Shown one piece after another: positions 52,045 to 61,616 of a stretch of 64,000 nucleotides of DNA (positions are counted from its first letter, which is position 1; each line of letters starts with the position of its first letter). Where the stretch lies: NCBI RefSeq assembly GCF_041224415.1, contig NZ_JBGFFE010000008.1:1-64000 (forward strand). The letters run 5' to 3'. The notes beneath the pieces were generated by a model. That model worked only from the letters and a program-made list of their open reading frames with translations, was not told the DNA's origin and did not search any database. The position numbers and the translations under genes are program-made. The stretch comes from Clostridium_B lapidicellarium (GTDB lineage: Bacteria > Bacillota > Clostridia > Clostridiales > Clostridiaceae).

Positions 52045-53034
52045 ATGATAAAGAAGTACTATAAAGATATGGATATAGCTAGGGGGATAGGTATATTTTT
52101 AGTAGTTCTAGGACATTCTTTCCCTGATTCGCAGTTCAATAACAGCAATTTTTATGCATATATATATAAACTTATATATTCTTTTCATATGCCATTTTTT
52201 TTCATTATATCAGGGTTTTTTGCCTATAAGATATATGAAATAGAGAATTTAAAGGGTTATGGCTCTTATGTATATAAAAAGATAAAGAGGCTGATGGTTC
52301 CATATTTTACAGTTTCGCTGGTGGCAGTTCCCATAAAATTATACATGAATAATTTTGCTGCACGCCCTGTCAAATTGAACAGTCTTATAATAAATATACT
52401 TTTTTATCCGCTTGATATTCCAATACAGTATTTTTGGTTTATCTATACGCTGTTTTTCATATTCGTAGCAGCTCCTATTTTTAGCAAAATACCAGTTCGT
52501 ATGGCACTTTTGATAACTTTGGTTCTGAATCTTGTTTTCACAAAACAGGTTGGTTTATTTTATATATATGGAATAATACATTATCTGTTTTATTTCTTTT
52601 TTGGTATTTATTTGAGAACTGTTTATGACAAATGGAATAATATTGAGAATAGAAATAAATATATAGTGATTACAGTATTTTCATTATTTCTTATAACTTT
52701 GAATATTTTTGATGTGAGAAAGGCTATATATCCCTATTATAATTTATTGACGGCCCTTCTTGGAAGCAGTATATTTCTGCTGGTATCCCAGCTTATGGTC
52801 AACTCTTCAATGGGAGAGCTGTTCAGGAGATTGGGAAGATACAGCTATGATGTATATTTATTGTCATGGTTCTTTCAAACAGGAGCCAGAGTTTTATTTT
52901 ACCAGATGTTCAAATTTAATTACAGCGTGGTAATTGTAATAATGCTCTTTATAGGTTTTATGCCCATATTGATGTCCAAATTGATATTTGACAGAATACC
53001 TGTATTGGGAAAGATATTTTTAGGCCGCAAATAA
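52045..53034 (+). CDS. Acyltransferase 3 family membrane protein
   Basis: This 329-residue protein has about ten membrane helices and the family opening DIARGIGIFLVVLGHSF with its catalytic histidine. FHMPFFFIISGFFAY follows. Such proteins O-acetylate or otherwise acylate surface polysaccharides, taking the acyl group across the membrane. GGGAGG precedes the ATG. It lies between the polymerase-like gene and a flippase, so glycan modification is the likely role. Confidence 0.9.
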   Translation: MIKKYYKDMDIARGIGIFLVVLGHSFPDSQFNNSNFYAYIYKLIYSFHMPFFFIISGFFAYKIYEIENLKGYGSYVYKKIKRLMVPYFTVSLVAVPIKLYMNNFAARPVKLNSLIINILFYPLDIPIQYFWFIYTLFFIFVAAPIFSKIPVRMALLITLVLNLVFTKQVGLFYIYGIIHYLFYFFFGIYLRTVYDKWNNIENRNKYIVITVFSLFLITLNIFDVRKAIYPYYNLLTALLGSSIFLLVSQLMVNSSMGELFRRLGRYSYDVYLLSWFFQTGARVLFYQMFKFNYSVVIVIMLFIGFMPILMSKLIFDRIPVLGKIFLGRK

Positions 53035-53102
53035 ATTGTATATAAAATTAATTAGTGATAAAATACTTAAAGTAAGTGCAGTTAATTATTTTGGAGGAAA
53101 AC

Positions 53103-54641
53103 ATGGAAAGTAATAAGCTTGTAAAGTCTGCTGGTGTGGTAATGGTTATTTCAATGGCAAGTAGAGTCTTGGGCTTTGTGAGAGATGCTCTTATTGTAAG
53201 TGTTTTTGGTGCTTCTGTTAGTTCGGATGCTTACACTATGTCACTTGCAATACCCAATCTCATGTTTAATTTATTCGGCCTTGCCATTACTACAACTTTT
53301 ATTCCGATACTCAGTGAATGTTACAGTAAAGATGGCAAAGATGAAATGTTCAGATTTGCCAATTACATAATGAATATATTGATGATCATATCCTTATTTT
53401 TGTGTGTCCTGGGATGGATATTTACCGACGACATTGTAAATATAATTGCCAGCTTTACAGGAGAACGATATAATTTAACTGTGTTTTTGACAAAAATAAG
53501 TATGATAAATATACTTTTCCTGAGTTTGAACAGCGGGTACACTGCAATACTTCAAACTTTGGATGATTTTACTGCTCCCGCCTTAGTGGGAATAGTGATG
53601 AATATACCTATAATATTGTACATATTGACCGGAACACATTATGGAATAGTGGGACTTACAGTGGCAACTATGATTGGAAATGGGCTTCAAATAGTTATAC
53701 AGATTCCGTGGCTTATAAAAAACAACTACAGGTACAGCTTTAAAATAGATTTTAAGGAACCCAGGATAAAAAAAATGATGTCGCTTATCACACCGGTCAT
53801 TATTGGAACGGGTGTAAATCAGGTCAATGAAATTGTTCAGAAAAGAATGGCATCAGGTCTTGCAATTGGCAGCATAGTGGCACTTGATTATGCAAATAAA
53901 ATGAATATGCTTGTATATTTTACCTTTGCTTCTGCCATAGTGACAGTGATTTTTCCTTCACTTTCCAGGGATGTAAGTACTAAAAATTTCAATGAATTTA
54001 AATATCACATAAGTTCCGCGGTGAATAACATAAATATTATAGTTATTCCTGCAGTCGTAGGTCTGCTTATATTGAGAGTCCCCATAATAAGTGTTCTTTT
54101 TATGCACGGTGCTTTTAATAAATCAGCAGTTGATATGACAGCGGAAGCTCTTTTTTTCCTGGTTTCAGGATTGGTATTCTGGGGAATAAGGGATGTTTTC
54201 AACAGATCCTTTTATGCACTGCAGGATACAATAACACCCATGATAAACGGGGCCATAGGAATAGGGGTAAACATAGTGATGAGCATTATGCTTGTAAAAA
54301 GGATGGGAATAGGAGGACTGACTCTTGCTACCACCATTTCTGCTTTTGTGAGCTGTGTGCTTTTGGTCAAGGATCTCAGAAAGAGAGTTGGAAGTGTAAA
54401 TGGTGTTAACATGTTTATGGTTGGAGGCAAGATAACAGCTTCAGCATCTGTTATGGGAATATGCATATTTTTCATATATCGTTTTTTAGGAAATTTTCTA
54501 GTTGGATTCAAAGGACAGCTTATTATAATAATCATCTGCATAGTTACTGCAGTGGGAATTTATGTTCTGATGCTGATATTATTGAAAGTGAAGGAACTTA
54601 CAAATATAATCAATATGATTAAAAGTAAATTTAAAAGATAG
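53103..54641 (+). CDS. MurJ/MviN-family lipid-linked glycan flippase (first copy)
   Basis: This 512-residue polytopic protein has about 14 helices. It has MurJ-family features: SRVLGFVRDALIVSVFG near the N-terminus and NRSFYALQDTITPM in the middle. Members flip lipid II or related undecaprenyl-linked sugars outward. Sitting in a polysaccharide locus, it probably serves the local glycan in place of a Wzx protein, although it could be a lipid II flippase. GGAGG precedes the ATG at 53103. A second related gene ends the window. Confidence 0.9.
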   Translation: MESNKLVKSAGVVMVISMASRVLGFVRDALIVSVFGASVSSDAYTMSLAIPNLMFNLFGLAITTTFIPILSECYSKDGKDEMFRFANYIMNILMIISLFLCVLGWIFTDDIVNIIASFTGERYNLTVFLTKISMINILFLSLNSGYTAILQTLDDFTAPALVGIVMNIPIILYILTGTHYGIVGLTVATMIGNGLQIVIQIPWLIKNNYRYSFKIDFKEPRIKKMMSLITPVIIGTGVNQVNEIVQKRMASGLAIGSIVALDYANKMNMLVYFTFASAIVTVIFPSLSRDVSTKNFNEFKYHISSAVNNINIIVIPAVVGLLILRVPIISVLFMHGAFNKSAVDMTAEALFFLVSGLVFWGIRDVFNRSFYALQDTITPMINGAIGIGVNIVMSIMLVKRMGIGGLTLATTISAFVSCVLLVKDLRKRVGSVNGVNMFMVGGKITASASVMGICIFFIYRFLGNFLVGFKGQLIIIIICIVTAVGIYVLMLILLKVKELTNIINMIKSKFKR

Positions 54642-54686
54642 ATTCAGATATATTATCAATGCGGTGAAAAGGAGAATAGAGTTCTA

Positions 54687-55883
54687 ATGAAGAAATTTTG
54701 TAAACTCGTAACTGTGATTTTAATATTTATGTTTTTTTCAACAGGATGTGCAGATACAGCTGGAAGGAATAACAACAGAGAAATAGTAGTTTGGTCTCAT
54801 TTTACGGATCCTGAAATAACTGAACTCAGAACTCTTGCTGATAAATGGTCAAAGACTTCAGGGTACAAAGTGGTAATTCATTCAGACAAAGGTGACAATA
54901 GGGCATATATTGAGGCATCTTTAAGAAATATGGAACCGGATATAGAATTTGGAGTATCACATGAAAGAATGGAAAAACTTCACAGTGAAAATCTTTTGAC
55001 TAAAATTCCTGACAACTTGATAGATAAAGATAAATATATACCGTCAGCTCTTGAAACTGTTACCTTTAACAATAAAATGTACGGTATCCCGCTGTCTATA
55101 GAAACCTATGGGTTATATTATAATAAAGACAAGGTGAAAAAACTTCCCCAGACCTTTGAAGAATTGATTTCGATGGGTCGGAAACAGGGTTTTCAATATG
55201 ATATAAATAATTTTTATTTGAGCTTTCCGATACTCCAGGCCAACGGAGCATATATTTTTGGAAAAAATAATAAGGGATATAATGTGAAAGACATAGGACT
55301 CAACAATGAAAATGCAGTTAAAGGGTATTCAATGATTAGGGATATGGTTCAGAAATACAAGTTGATGCCGGAAACTGTAGACAGTATAACCGCCAGAAAT
55401 AATTTTAAAGACGGTAAGACCAGTTTTTACATAAGCGGCTCCTGGGATCTTCAGGAGCTGGATCAATCGGGACTTAATTATTCTGTAGTGCCCTTTCCAA
55501 AATACAATGGCAGGCAGATGACATCATTTGTCACAGCCCAGGTGGCTTATGTGAGCCCGAGATCGGAATATAAAAAAGCCGACTGGAGCTTGATAAAATA
55601 TCTTATAGATAATTCCAGCAAACCGCTTTTTAAGATAACGGGAAGAATTCCCCCCTTTAAAACGGACTACAATATAAAGGAAGTAAAAAACGATGCAAAA
55701 GCCAGGACTTTTGTAAAACAGTCGGAATATGGGGAAATATTGCCCAATGTGACTGAAACACAGGCTCTTCAAAATACTAACAAGATAATGCAGAATTTGA
55801 CATCGGGGAAAATAACCCCGAAAGAATGCGGACACCAAATAGAAAAAGACATACTGGATTTTATTGCAAAGGAAAAGCAATAA
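54687..55883 (+). CDS. Extracellular solute-binding lipoprotein (family 1), orphan
   Basis: This 398-residue protein has a lipoprotein signal peptide (residues 1-21, lipobox FSTGC with Cys21) followed by a family 1 sugar-binding fold (IVVWSHFTDPEITELRTLADKW, then ISGSWDL). Such proteins normally deliver sugars to an ABC importer, but no permease or ATPase gene lies nearby. It sits between a flippase and sugar-nucleotide genes, so it may bind surface glycan or a precursor. AAAAGGAG precedes the ATG. Confidence 0.88.
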   Translation: MKKFCKLVTVILIFMFFSTGCADTAGRNNNREIVVWSHFTDPEITELRTLADKWSKTSGYKVVIHSDKGDNRAYIEASLRNMEPDIEFGVSHERMEKLHSENLLTKIPDNLIDKDKYIPSALETVTFNNKMYGIPLSIETYGLYYNKDKVKKLPQTFEELISMGRKQGFQYDINNFYLSFPILQANGAYIFGKNNKGYNVKDIGLNNENAVKGYSMIRDMVQKYKLMPETVDSITARNNFKDGKTSFYISGSWDLQELDQSGLNYSVVPFPKYNGRQMTSFVTAQVAYVSPRSEYKKADWSLIKYLIDNSSKPLFKITGRIPPFKTDYNIKEVKNDAKARTFVKQSEYGEILPNVTETQALQNTNKIMQNLTSGKITPKECGHQIEKDILDFIAKEKQ

Positions 55884-55961
55884 AAAAGCTTAAGGTGACA
55901 AAGAAAAAAGTATGTATTATAATGAAAAACGTATGAGCAAGTTAAACTAGGAGGTAAAAAC

Positions 55962-57278
55962 ATGTCGCAATTGAAAGATGAATTAATAGAAAAATTGGAG
56001 AACAGAAAAGCTAGATTGGGTGTAGTTGGTTTAGGTTATGTAGGGCTTCCACTTGCTGTAGAGAAGGCAAAAGCAGGATACCAGGTTATCGGATTTGATG
56101 TTCAGGATAAAAAAGTCAAATCGGTAAATGAAGGAGTTAATTATATAGGTGACATAGTGGATTCGGACTTGGAAAGACTGGTAAAAGAGGGGAAACTCAA
56201 GGCAACTACTGATTTTAGTTTTGTCAAGGATGTAGATGCAGTTTCAATATGTGTTCCAACTCCACTGGATATTTATAAACAGCCGGACATATCCTATGTG
56301 GTAAATTCCACTAAAAGTGTTGCAAAATATCTTCACAGGGGAATGCTTGTAGTACTTGAAAGTACGACTTATCCAGGCACTACGGAAGAAGTATTAAAGC
56401 CCATACTTGAAAAGGGTGGATTGAAATGTGGAGAAGACTTTTTCCTGGCATTTTCACCGGAAAGGGTGGATCCGGGCAATAAACATTACAAGACTAAAAA
56501 CACTCCAAAAGTGGTAGGGGGATGTACACCTGAATGTACGGAAGTTGCAGCAACTCTCTATAGAAATATACTTGAAAGTGAGATATACACCGTGTCCTGC
56601 CCTGCAGTAGCGGAAATGGAAAAGATACTTGAAAATACCTTTAGGAATATAAACATAGGTCTTGCCAATGAAATGGCTGTACTTTGCAAGAGAATGGGCA
56701 TAGATATATGGGAAGTTATAGATGCGGCAAAAACTAAACCTTATGGATTTATGGCATTTTATCCTGGACCAGGGTTAGGAGGGCATTGCATACCGCTTGA
56801 TCCATTCTATCTTTCATGGAAAGCCAAGGAATATGACTACCATACAAAATTAATAGAGACCTCCGGAGAAATAAATGATTTTATGCCTGAATTTGTAGTC
56901 GACAATGCCATGAAACTTTTAAATCAATATGGAAAGGCAATGAAAGGATCAAAAGTACTCCTGCTTGGGGTGGCTTATAAGAAGGATATAGATGATATAA
57001 GGGAATCTCCAGTTCTTAAGATCATAGATCATCTGAGGAAAAATGGGGCAAAAATAGTTGTAGACGATCCATTTATTCCTGAATTTAAACGCGGCGGCAA
57101 AGTGTATAAAACAGTGAACTGGAAAAATGAGATTGATAGTTCGGATATAGTGATTATAACTACGGATCACAGCTGTTATGATTATCAGACCATAGTAGAC
57201 AGGGCCAAGATAATTTATGATACAAGAAATGCAACAAGAGATGTAAAAAATAACAGGGAAAAAATCCATAAATTATAA
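55962..57278 (+). CDS. UDP-N-acetylhexosamine 6-dehydrogenase (WbpA/WecC family)
   Basis: This 438-residue enzyme oxidises C6 of a UDP-sugar to the uronate with two NAD+. It has the N-terminal NAD loop GLGYVGLPLAVEKA, SVSICVPTPL-like and FSPERVDPGN segments, the catalytic cysteine in GGHCIPLDPFYL, and the C-terminal domain. The following oxidoreductase, acetyltransferase and 2-epimerase genes point to a WbpA role (UDP-GlcNAc to UDP-GlcNAcA). WecC (UDP-ManNAc) would be the alternative. AGGAGG precedes the ATG. Confidence 0.92.
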   Translation: MSQLKDELIEKLENRKARLGVVGLGYVGLPLAVEKAKAGYQVIGFDVQDKKVKSVNEGVNYIGDIVDSDLERLVKEGKLKATTDFSFVKDVDAVSICVPTPLDIYKQPDISYVVNSTKSVAKYLHRGMLVVLESTTYPGTTEEVLKPILEKGGLKCGEDFFLAFSPERVDPGNKHYKTKNTPKVVGGCTPECTEVAATLYRNILESEIYTVSCPAVAEMEKILENTFRNINIGLANEMAVLCKRMGIDIWEVIDAAKTKPYGFMAFYPGPGLGGHCIPLDPFYLSWKAKEYDYHTKLIETSGEINDFMPEFVVDNAMKLLNQYGKAMKGSKVLLLGVAYKKDIDDIRESPVLKIIDHLRKNGAKIVVDDPFIPEFKRGGKVYKTVNWKNEIDSSDIVIITTDHSCYDYQTIVDRAKIIYDTRNATRDVKNNREKIHKL

Positions 57279-57310
57279 ATTGAGGGCAATTATTGATAAG
57301 AGGTGTTTTT

Positions 57311-58417
57311 ATGAAAAAATTGAAGTTTGCCATTATAGGGTGCGGCAGGATATCTTATAAGCACGTTGAGGCCCTGGCAGCTAATAGAGAAGAAGCGGTT
57401 CTAACTGCAGTGTGTGATATAATCTGTGAAAAGGCCGAAAAGAGAAAAAATGAATATGTTGATAAAGTGGGAAAAGATCATGTCCCGGCAGTCTATACCG
57501 ACTATAAGAAAATGCTCAAAGAACAGGATATAGATGTAGTTACTGTAGCTACTGAAAGCGGATATCATCCCGAGATAGCCATCTACTGTATGAATAATAG
57601 GAAAAATGTTATCTGTGAAAAGCCCATGGCACTTTCAATACAGGACGCAGATGCGATGATAGTTGCGTCTGAAAAGAACCATGTGAAATTGTGCATATGC
57701 CATCAAAACAGGTTTAATAAACCGGTGCAACAGCTTAGATCGGCAGTAGAACAACATAGATTTGGCAGGCTTATAAATGGAACAGCCAGAATACTGTGGA
57801 ACAGAAATATGGACTATTATCACCAGGCTTCCTGGCGTGGAACGTGGAAACTTGACGGGGGTACTTTGATGAACCAGTGTATACACAATATAGATTTGCT
57901 TCAGTGGATGATGGGTGGAGAAATTCAAAGTGTATATGCACAGTGTGATACTTTTATAAGGGACATAGAGGCAGAGGACTTCGGGGCAATAATAATAAGG
58001 TTCAGAAATGGTTCCGTAGGAATAGTGGAAGGCAGTGCCTGTGTTTATCCAAAAAATTTGGAGGAAACTTTAAGCATATTTGGGGAAAAAGGTACCGTAT
58101 GTATAGGTGGACTTGCTGTAAACAGGATAGAAACGTGGAAATTTGCCGATCACAGGAATATAGACGACGAAGTGCTGAAATCTCAAAAGGGAGATCCGGA
58201 TACTGTATATGGCTTTGGACACATACCTCTTTTCAAAAATATGATAGATGCTGTGAATAATAATACAAAACCTCTTATAGATGGAAAAGAGGGAAAAAAG
58301 GGAATGTCTATTGTTTTGGCGGCTTATAAATCGAGACTTACGGGCATGCCTGTTGAATTCCCAATAGGCGATTTTTCAACTCTGGATATGGCGGGAGTTA
58401 AAAAAATTAATAAATAG
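57311..58417 (+). CDS. Gfo/Idh/MocA oxidoreductase, WbpB/WlbA-like
   Basis: This 368-residue NAD-dependent enzyme has the N-terminal loop IIGCGRISYKHVEAL, the ICEKPMALS motif with its active-site lysine and WRGTWKLDGGTLMNQCIHNID, as in WlbA/WbpB proteins. These oxidise C3 of UDP-GlcNAcA to the 3-keto sugar. Between a 6-dehydrogenase and an N-acetyltransferase that role is the best fit. The ATG at 57311 follows AGAGGTG; an earlier ATT/ATA region is not needed. Confidence 0.88.
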   Translation: MKKLKFAIIGCGRISYKHVEALAANREEAVLTAVCDIICEKAEKRKNEYVDKVGKDHVPAVYTDYKKMLKEQDIDVVTVATESGYHPEIAIYCMNNRKNVICEKPMALSIQDADAMIVASEKNHVKLCICHQNRFNKPVQQLRSAVEQHRFGRLINGTARILWNRNMDYYHQASWRGTWKLDGGTLMNQCIHNIDLLQWMMGGEIQSVYAQCDTFIRDIEAEDFGAIIIRFRNGSVGIVEGSACVYPKNLEETLSIFGEKGTVCIGGLAVNRIETWKFADHRNIDDEVLKSQKGDPDTVYGFGHIPLFKNMIDAVNNNTKPLIDGKEGKKGMSIVLAAYKSRLTGMPVEFPIGDFSTLDMAGVKKINK

Positions 58418-58427
58418 TAATTTGGAG

Positions 58428-58458
58428 TTGAGAATGAATGGATCAGTTTCATTCTCAA
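58428..58458 (+). other. Intercistronic hairpin before the acetyltransferase gene
   Basis: TTGAGAATGAA (58428-58438) and TTCATTCTCAA (58448-58458) form a perfect 11-bp stem with a 9-base loop just after the oxidoreductase stop. A short AT-rich tail follows. It may be a weak terminator or an mRNA processing site inside the operon. Confidence 0.5.
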
Positions 58459-58489
58459 TTCTTAAATATATGAAGGTAGGAGAGTTAAT

Positions 58490-59236
58490 ATGTGTGAGAG
58501 ATATATATCTAATACTGCAGAAGTTGGCAATAATGTAACTATCGGGAAATTTACAGTCTTGGAGGATGGAGTCGTACTTGGAAACAACTGCATTATAGGT
58601 CATAATGTAGTGATTCACAAAGGCTGCATTATAGGAAATAATGTGAGAATTGACGATAATACCGTTATAGGTAAGGAACCTATGAGATCTGTAAACAGTA
58701 TATTTAAGGATGACAAAAAGTTTGAACCCACAGTGCTGAAAGATGGATGCCTTATAGGGGCGGGAACTGTAATTTACTGTGGATGCACCATAGGTGAAAA
58801 TGTACTTATTGCAGATCTTGCAACTGTAAGGGAAGATGTGACTATAGGCGACAGAACTATAATAGGCAGAGGAACTGCTGTGGAGAATTTCTGTAAGGTC
58901 GGCTCAAACTGCAAGATTGAAACAAATGTATATATTACAGCTTATTCTGAGATTGAGGACAATGTATTCATTGCACCTGGTGTTGTAACTTCAAATGATA
59001 ATTTTGCAGCCAGATCTAAAGAGAGATATAAGCATTTTAAGGGAGTAACTGTTAAAAAAGGCGGCAGGATAGGTGTACAGGCAACTGTACTTCCAGGAAA
59101 GGTTATAGGGGAAGACGGTTTTGCCGCAGCAGGAAGTGTGGTTACAAAAGATGTGGAAAAAGCTGTCATAGTTGCAGGAAATCCAGCTGTAAAATTCAGA
59201 AATGTTCCTGAAGACCAGCTTCTAAAAAATCAATAA
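58490..59236 (+). CDS. Left-handed beta-helix N-acetyltransferase, WbpD/WlbB-like
   Basis: This 248-residue protein is built almost entirely of hexapeptide repeats ([I/V]GxNxx) and has the SNDNFAARSKERY loop seen in sugar 3-N-acetyltransferases. It is longer than the common 190-residue forms and has an extra strand region near residues 60-90. The neighbours suggest acetylation of a 3-amino-uronic acid. An aminotransferase that would make that amine is not present in the window. GGTAGGAG precedes the ATG. Confidence 0.87.
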   Translation: MCERYISNTAEVGNNVTIGKFTVLEDGVVLGNNCIIGHNVVIHKGCIIGNNVRIDDNTVIGKEPMRSVNSIFKDDKKFEPTVLKDGCLIGAGTVIYCGCTIGENVLIADLATVREDVTIGDRTIIGRGTAVENFCKVGSNCKIETNVYITAYSEIEDNVFIAPGVVTSNDNFAARSKERYKHFKGVTVKKGGRIGVQATVLPGKVIGEDGFAAAGSVVTKDVEKAVIVAGNPAVKFRNVPEDQLLKNQ

Positions 59237-59258
59237 TAAATTTTACAGGAGGATACAC

Positions 59259-60311
59259 ATGAAGATATTAACAGTTGTGGGAGCGAGACCTCAATTTATT
59301 AAGGCTGCTGCTGTTTCCAGAGTAATAAGAAAACATCATCGTGAAGTGCTGGTGCATACGGGACAGCATTATGACAGGAATATGTCTAAGGTTTTTTTTG
59401 AAGAACTGAATATACCTGAGCCTGATTATAATTTGGGCGTTGGTTCGGGAAGTCATGGAAGGCAGACCGGGACCATGCTCATAAAACTTGAGGAAGTATA
59501 TGAAAAAGAGAAACCTGATCTTGTACTTGTTTATGGTGATACCAATTCAACTCTTGCAGGGGCACTGTGTGCCAGTAAATTATTGATTCCAGTAGCACAT
59601 GTGGAAGCTGGGCTTAGAAGTTTTAATATGGAAATGCCGGAGGAACAGAACAGAGTTCTTACAGACCACATTTCAAATATTTTATTTGTGCCGACAAAAT
59701 CAGCGGAAAAAAACTTAAAGGGCGAGGGAATAAAAAAGGGTATCTACAATGTGGGAGATGTTATGTTTGATGCTATCTTGGATTTTAAAAAGCTGGCTGA
59801 AAATAGAAGCGAAATTATAAGAGATCTGCACTTAGAGGGCAGGGAATACGTACTTGCTACAATACACAGGGCCGAAAATACAAATCATATAAAAAGACTC
59901 GGTGATATAGTCAGTGCATTAAATGAATGCGGAAGAACAATAGTACTTCCCCTCCATCCCAGGACTAAGAAATATATGTCCGACTATGGGCTTAAATTCA
60001 ATAAAAATGTGAAGGTGACAGATCCTGTAGGATATCTCGAGATGATAAATTTGGAGATGAACTCTCAAAAAATAGTTACGGACAGCGGTGGAGTTCAAAA
60101 AGAAGCTTTCTTTATGAAAAAACCCTGCATAACTTTAAGAGATGAAACGGAATGGGTTGAAACAGTCGAGAATGGTTGGAATAAAATAGTGGGAACTGAC
60201 AGGAAAAAAATATTGGATGCTATATTGAACTTTACACCTTCAAAAAAGCAGGAAAATATATTTGGAGATGGAAAAGCTTCAGTGAAGATTATGAAGGTAC
60301 TTGATAGGTAG
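59259..60311 (+). CDS. Non-hydrolysing UDP-N-acetylglucosamine 2-epimerase (WecB/WbpI type)
   Basis: This 350-residue GT-B-like epimerase inverts C2 of UDP-GlcNAc-type sugars. It has GARPQFIKAAAVSR, the VEAGLRSFNMEMPEEQNR motif and DSGGVQKEAFFM. In this context it may act last, like WbpI, on the diacetamido-uronate, or simply make UDP-ManNAc. AGGAGG precedes the ATG and the gene follows the acetyltransferase after 22 bases. Confidence 0.93.
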   Translation: MKILTVVGARPQFIKAAAVSRVIRKHHREVLVHTGQHYDRNMSKVFFEELNIPEPDYNLGVGSGSHGRQTGTMLIKLEEVYEKEKPDLVLVYGDTNSTLAGALCASKLLIPVAHVEAGLRSFNMEMPEEQNRVLTDHISNILFVPTKSAEKNLKGEGIKKGIYNVGDVMFDAILDFKKLAENRSEIIRDLHLEGREYVLATIHRAENTNHIKRLGDIVSALNECGRTIVLPLHPRTKKYMSDYGLKFNKNVKVTDPVGYLEMINLEMNSQKIVTDSGGVQKEAFFMKKPCITLRDETEWVETVENGWNKIVGTDRKKILDAILNFTPSKKQENIFGDGKASVKIMKVLDR

Positions 60312-60342
60312 CGTCAGGAAGGGTTGAAATGGAGGTGGGAGC

Positions 60343-61590
60343 TTGATTTTGGATAGAGTCTTATATCTGCTTGTATGCGCTTATGTGTTGACACTGCCTG
60401 TATTGCCGGATGGTATAAAAATACACGGCATTACTTTTAGTGACTGTATGCTGGCAGTTATTTTACTGCTTTATATGTTGAAAATTATCGGAACGAAGAA
60501 ATCAAGACATAGATTTTTAATTGGAATAGGGGATTTTTTCAAGAATTATTTGACTGTATTCATGAGTGTATTTGCAGTTATGATGCTTGTCTCGGTAAGT
60601 TATGCTGTGGAAAAAAAGCTTGCTGTCGGTGAAAGCCTTAGATTTATATCGTATATTGCATTGTTTTTTATGATTAAATATGAGTGGAACAGGAGAGAAC
60701 TTTTAAATGGAATACTGTGTTCTTACATAGGTTCTGTAATTATAGTAAGTTTATATGGGATGTATCAGTATTTTACGGGTTTTGGGCTAAGCAACCAATT
60801 TAAAAATTATGGATATGCAAAATTTAAAATAACGGCAAACATGAATAATCCAAATAACCTGGCAGCATTTCTAATAATTGGGATTTTTCCCGTGATTATG
60901 TTGTTTATATATGAGCGGAAAAAGATAAGAAAATATTTCTTTTTAATTCTGGCGATTGTGATGTTTTCAGATTTGATCTTTACAGGATCGAGAAATGCCA
61001 TTGTTGGAACTGCAGTTGGACTGGTAACTCTTGTTGTTTTATATAGTTTTAAATTTATCCTGCCGCTTTTGACAGCAGCAGTGATATCGATGCTGCTGCC
61101 GGAATTGAGGGCCAGAATCGTGGCAATAGGTGATCCTGTCCAAAATCAATCCAGAATCTATCTATGGAAAATTGCGGGAAAAATGATAAAGGATCATCCT
61201 GTATTTGGTGTAGGAAATGGAAACTATGTAAGCTTATACGATAAATATGTAAGTATATATCCGCAGTATAAATTTTATGGATACAGCAGATGGCCCAGTC
61301 ACAATTCCTATCTGAAGGTGGAAAGTGAACTTGGAATTATAGGAGGTATATCTTTTGCCGGTATTATCATATCTTCACTCATAGGAGTTAGAAATTTTGT
61401 CAAAAGCACAAAAAATAAATTTTACAGGTATTTTTATACAGGCTTTTTTGCGTCAATGGTGGCCTTTTATATAATGAATTTGGTTGACAATTTATTTTTT
61501 GTACCTAAGACCACTACATATTTCTGGGTTATTTTGGCAATATCTCAATCTATGATGTATAGGGAAAGACATAAAAGTATATTTTTTTAA
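60343..61590 (+). CDS. O-antigen ligase/polymerase-like membrane protein (WaaL/Wzy type)
   Basis: This 415-residue polytopic protein has about ten helices and a large outer loop near residues 265-330 (NQSRIYLWKIAGKMIKDHP, GVGNGNY and SHNSYLKVESELG). These are hallmarks of the O-antigen ligase/polymerase family. It joins or polymerises lipid-linked glycan outside the membrane. The start is a TTG after GGAGGTGGG. It is the second polymerase-like gene of the locus. Confidence 0.88.
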   Translation: MILDRVLYLLVCAYVLTLPVLPDGIKIHGITFSDCMLAVILLLYMLKIIGTKKSRHRFLIGIGDFFKNYLTVFMSVFAVMMLVSVSYAVEKKLAVGESLRFISYIALFFMIKYEWNRRELLNGILCSYIGSVIIVSLYGMYQYFTGFGLSNQFKNYGYAKFKITANMNNPNNLAAFLIIGIFPVIMLFIYERKKIRKYFFLILAIVMFSDLIFTGSRNAIVGTAVGLVTLVVLYSFKFILPLLTAAVISMLLPELRARIVAIGDPVQNQSRIYLWKIAGKMIKDHPVFGVGNGNYVSLYDKYVSIYPQYKFYGYSRWPSHNSYLKVESELGIIGGISFAGIIISSLIGVRNFVKSTKNKFYRYFYTGFFASMVAFYIMNLVDNLFFVPKTTTYFWVILAISQSMMYRERHKSIFF

Positions 61591-61616
61591 ATATCTTCTG
61601 ATTGAAGGTGGAAGCT

